Shown one piece after another: positions 43,530 through 45,926 of a stretch of 45,926 bases of DNA. The notes beneath the pieces were generated by a model. It ran no database searches and was not told the DNA's origin. It saw only the letters and a list, made by a program, of their open reading frames with translations. The translations under genes were made by a program, and so were the position numbers. Each line of letters begins with the position of its first letter. Position 1 is the stretch's first letter. Origin of the DNA: Streptomyces sudanensis (GTDB lineage Bacteria; Actinomycetota; Actinomycetes; Streptomycetales; Streptomycetaceae); the NCBI RefSeq assembly GCF_023614315.1, contig NZ_CP095474.1, positions 3,162,156 through 3,208,081 of the forward strand, written 5' to 3'.

Positions 43530-44465
43530 ATGGAGCATGAGGTGTTCGTTCCGGTTCCCGTGCAGTCCCTCCGGGCCGTCCTGACGGACCCCGTGCGCGT
43601 CGCCCGCTGCGTCCCGGGACTCCAGCAGGACGCCGACGCGTCGGCGGATCCGCTGGCGGGCCGCCTCAAGGTGCGTGCCGGCGGGCAGACCGTCACCTAC
43701 CGGGGCGCGCTGCACCTCGCCGTACGGGACGACGGCGGGTGCGGCCTGGAGGGCGAGGGCGTGGAGGCGCGCGGCAGCGGCGGGGTGAAGGTCACGCTCA
43801 CCACCAGGCTCGTCCCCGCCGAGGGCGGCACCGTCCTGGCGTTCACCGGGACGGCGAGAGCGGAGGGCCGCCTGGCGGAACTCCCCGGTGACACGCTCGC
43901 GACGACGGCGCGCCGCCTCCTGGACCGCTTCGGCGAGGCCCTGGCGCAGGAGGCGGACCGGACACCGGGCGGCGGCGCGGACCTCGGCGGCCCGGATCTC
44001 GACGGCGTCGACCTGGGCGGCCCGGACCTCGGCGGTAGGGACCCTGGCGGCATCGACGGCCCGGACCTCGGCGGCGCGGACCTCGACGGCGTCGACCCGG
44101 ACGGCCCGGACCTCGACGGCGTCGGCGACGGGGGATCCGGTGACGCCTCCGAGGGGCCGCCCGGGGTCTTCGGCGCGTCCGTTCCGCCCTCCTCGCTCGA
44201 CCCGTTCGACGCGGACGACTTCCCGGTCGACGACACCGAACCGCCCGCCGAGGCCGCGCACGCCCGGCGGACGATGATCGGACGCAGCGCCGAGGAGGTC
44301 GACCACGCCCCGCCGCGCGGCCGGTACGCCCCCGTGCCGGGTCCCGACACGACCGCCGGGACCGGCGTGCTGCGCTGGCTTGCCCCCGCCGCCGCACTCG
44401 TCCTCGCCTCGGTGGTCGTCCTCGGCCGTGCGCTGCGCCGCCGGAGGCGGTCCCGGCGCACGTAA
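43530..44465 (+). CDS. CoxG-like SRPBCC protein with repetitive acidic linker
   Basis: This is a 311-aa protein. Residues 1-150 form a CoxG/SRPBCC domain (EHEVFVPVPVQSLRAVLTDP, ARCVPGLQQDADA). Residues about 150-205 are a repeat of (A/P/V)DLGG, (P/V)DLDG and GVD units, pentapeptide-like. The end has a hydrophobic segment (LAPAAALVLASVVVLGRALR) and an Arg cluster, so the protein is anchored by its C-terminus. ATG 43530 gives the family start; the GTG at 43494 lacks support. CoxG-like proteins recruit partners to membranes or bind hydrophobic ligands; the specific role here is unknown. Confidence 0.83.
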   Translation: MEHEVFVPVPVQSLRAVLTDPVRVARCVPGLQQDADASADPLAGRLKVRAGGQTVTYRGALHLAVRDDGGCGLEGEGVEARGSGGVKVTLTTRLVPAEGGTVLAFTGTARAEGRLAELPGDTLATTARRLLDRFGEALAQEADRTPGGGADLGGPDLDGVDLGGPDLGGRDPGGIDGPDLGGADLDGVDPDGPDLDGVGDGGSGDASEGPPGVFGASVPPSSLDPFDADDFPVDDTEPPAEAAHARRTMIGRSAEEVDHAPPRGRYAPVPGPDTTAGTGVLRWLAPAAALVLASVVVLGRALRRRRRSRRT

Positions 44466-44476
44466 GGTCGGGTGGT

Positions 44477-45268
44477 GTGAGCATGAGCGAAGAGGTCCGG
44501 CTGGCCGCCGGAGACGTCGAGTTGACCATCGTGCCGGAGAACGGCTGCCGCATCGCGAGCCTGAAGGTGGCCGGCACCGAACTGCTGCGCCAGGGCGAGC
44601 GGTACGGCTGCTTCCCGATGGTCCCCTGGTGCGGGCGGACCGACCGGGGGCGGTTCCTGAACGGTGCGACACGGCACCGGCTGCCGCTCAACTCCCCGCC
44701 GCACGCCATCCACGGCACCGGCCGCGACACCGCCTGGCGCACGGCCCGCACCGGGGAGACGGAGGCGGCCTTCACCTACGACCTGGCCGAGCCGTGGCCG
44801 TACCCCGGCAGGGTCACCCAGACCTTCGAGCTGACCGACGCCGCACTCACCCTGAACCTGGGAGTCGAGACGTACGGCGACTCCTTCCCGGCGCAGGCCG
44901 GCTGGCATCCGTGGTTCAACCGCGTCCTCGACGGCAGCGCGGTCGAGATCGACTTCGCGCCCGAGTGGCAGGAGGAGCGCGGCGAGGACCACCTCCCCAC
45001 CGGCCGCCGCGTCGAACCCCGGCCCGGGCCGTGGGACGACTGCTTCGGCATGCCGGACGGGGTGGACGTCACCCTCACCTGGCCGGAGCGCTTGGAGGTG
45101 AGGGTCACCAGCCGCGTCCCGTGGGTCGTCGTGTACGACGAGCAGGAGGCCGCCGTGTGCGTGGAACCGCAGTCGGGCCCGCCGAACGGGCTCAACACGG
45201 CACCGCGCCTCGTCACGCCCATCGACCCGCTGGAGATCGCCTCGACCTGGACGTGGCGCCGCCTCTGA
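44477..45268 (+). CDS. Aldose 1-epimerase family protein
   Basis: This is a 263-aa galactose mutarotase-like protein. CFPMVPWCGRTDRGRFLNGA, HAIHGTGRDTAWRTA, AGWHPWFNR and the C-terminal CVEPQSGPPNGLNT carry the conserved His/Asp/Glu residues of the family. It interconverts alpha and beta anomers of a sugar. Start GTG 44477 or ATG 44483; it lies 11 bp after the preceding gene. Confidence 0.92.
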   Translation: MSMSEEVRLAAGDVELTIVPENGCRIASLKVAGTELLRQGERYGCFPMVPWCGRTDRGRFLNGATRHRLPLNSPPHAIHGTGRDTAWRTARTGETEAAFTYDLAEPWPYPGRVTQTFELTDAALTLNLGVETYGDSFPAQAGWHPWFNRVLDGSAVEIDFAPEWQEERGEDHLPTGRRVEPRPGPWDDCFGMPDGVDVTLTWPERLEVRVTSRVPWVVVYDEQEAAVCVEPQSGPPNGLNTAPRLVTPIDPLEIASTWTWRRL

Positions 45269-45303
45269 CACGGGGCCCGTCCGGGGCGGCTTAAGCTCGG
45301 GAC

Positions 45304-45849
45304 ATGGACGTACGAGCGAATCTGCTCCAGCAGATCAAGGACAAGGCCGTGGTGCACGGCAGGGTGACCCTCTCCTCGGGGCTGGAGGCCGACTACTACG
45401 TCGACCTCCGCCGGATCACGCTGGACGGCGCCGCCGCGCCGCTCGTCGGTCAGGTCATGCTCGACCTCACCGCCGACCTCGACTACGACGCGGTGGGCGG
45501 CCTGACCCTGGGCGCCGACCCGGTCGCCACGTCGATGCTGCACGCCGCCGCCGCGCGCGGTCGCGCACTGGACGCGTTCGTCGTCCGCAAGGCCGCCAAG
45601 GCGCACGGGATGCAGCGCCGTGTCGAGGGCCCGGACGTCAGGGGCCGCCGCGTGCTGGTGGTGGAGGACACCTCCACCACCGGCGGCTCCCCGCTGACGG
45701 CCGTGGAGGCGGTCCGGGAGGCGGGCGCCGAGGTCGTCGCGGTCGCCACGATCGTGGACCGCGCGACCGGCGCCGGCGAGAAGATCGCCGGTACGGCCGG
45801 TGTGCCGTACCGGTACGCCTACGCGCTGGACGAGCTGGGCCTGGCCTGA
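45304..45849 (+). CDS. pyrE: Orotate phosphoribosyltransferase
   Basis: This 181-aa enzyme makes orotidine monophosphate from orotate and PRPP in pyrimidine synthesis. The N-terminal VVHGRVTLSSGLEADYYVDL, GGLTLGADPVATSML, and the PRPP loop VLVVEDTSTTGGSPLTAVEA are diagnostic. ATG 45304 is the only reasonable start. It is 35 bp after the epimerase gene and probably in the same transcript. A palindrome with parS follows. Confidence 0.95.
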   Translation: MDVRANLLQQIKDKAVVHGRVTLSSGLEADYYVDLRRITLDGAAAPLVGQVMLDLTADLDYDAVGGLTLGADPVATSMLHAAAARGRALDAFVVRKAAKAHGMQRRVEGPDVRGRRVLVVEDTSTTGGSPLTAVEAVREAGAEVVAVATIVDRATGAGEKIAGTAGVPYRYAYALDELGLA

Positions 45850-45860
45850 GGTTCCGCGAC

Positions 45861-45906
45861 CCCGGAGGCGTGCGCCGTTTCACGTGAAACGGCGCACGCC
45901 TCCGGG
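45861..45906. terminator. 46-bp perfect palindrome after pyrE
   Basis: Two 23-nt arms starting CCCGGAGGCGTGCGCC pair perfectly from 12 bp past the pyrE stop. As RNA it would form a strong terminator hairpin. Its centre is a parS site, so it appears to have a double function. Confidence 0.9.
45877..45890. promoter_or_regulatory. parS: parS site (ParB binding)
   Basis: GTTTCACGTGAAAC is the exact 14-bp parS recognised by ParB in Streptomyces; such sites cluster around oriC and build the segregation complex. It sits in intergenic DNA between pyrE and the window end and is the only copy I see here. Confidence 0.93.
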
Positions 45907-45926
45907 CGTCCGGGGGGCGGGCTCCG

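Noticed and set aside
43980-44130. Repeats that could suggest a CRISPR array
   Set aside because: The units are short, in frame and coding within the CoxG-like gene, with no unique spacers or cas genes.

Overview
The window is high-GC actinobacterial DNA, almost certainly a Streptomyces chromosome. The evidence is strong G/C third-position bias, a dnaK-grpE-dnaJ-hspR operon with a HAIR operator, a clpB gene with its own HAIR site, an exact 14-bp Streptomyces-type parS site, actinobacterial small-protein families, and a pSAM2-like integrative element at a tRNA gene. A parS site usually implies the chromosome core, within reach of oriC.

Layout. (1) 1-4824: the end of an IS30-family transposase, then three minus-strand genes (an SCO5918-like protein, a DEAD-box RNA helicase, a cold-shock protein) and about 1.4 kb with no convincing gene. 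(2) 4825-7637: a perfect 19-bp palindrome, a solitary fused type I DNA methylase/specificity protein with an N-terminal helix-turn-helix, and a small two-helix membrane protein. (3) 7699-24877: an accretion zone at a tRNA-Gly(CCC) gene. The tRNA 3' end occurs three times (7729, 9974 and inside the intact tRNA at 24804-24877). The inner interval, 9941-24847, is flanked by identical 79-bp repeats and is an actinomycete integrative and conjugative element (AICE). It carries integrase, Xis, RepSA, SpdD, transfer proteins, an FtsK-like translocase, an SCO3933-type regulator, a KorSA-like GntR repressor and a Pif-like Nudix protein. Its left part is littered with an IS630 element, a decayed IS5 element, degenerate copies of element left ends, an endonuclease VII-like gene and an AT-rich gene with a HEPN-type RNase motif. 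A smaller older interval (7765-9940) holds a TetR/DUF4386 pair.

(4) 24878-45926 is conserved core: dcd, a phosphoribosyltransferase, a Yip1-like protein, a large membrane-bound Fe-S oxidoreductase, the HspR chaperone operon, a LuxR-type regulator divergent from a repeat-containing exported peptide and a cluster-less Rieske-like protein, a PPOX-class oxidoreductase, clpB, a YbjN protein, an aminotransferase, two Gly/Ser-rich small membrane proteins, a DUF2617 protein, a CoxG-like protein with a repetitive linker, an aldose 1-epimerase and pyrE, ending in a palindrome that contains parS.

How the parts work together. HspR, made from the last gene of its own operon, should repress both dnaK and clpB through the two HAIR sites. 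In the AICE, KorSA-like sites before the repressor, before the regulatory/transfer operon, before spdD and in the leftward Nudix/ATPase operon suggest one repressor controls maintenance, transfer and replication. The most intriguing uncharacterised unit is 34862-36599: a LuxR-type regulator facing an 81-aa exported peptide with four EPSWE repeats that is translationally coupled to a Rieske-like protein lacking its histidine ligands. It could be a signalling or modified-peptide system. All function calls come from reading the sequence; no database search was run.
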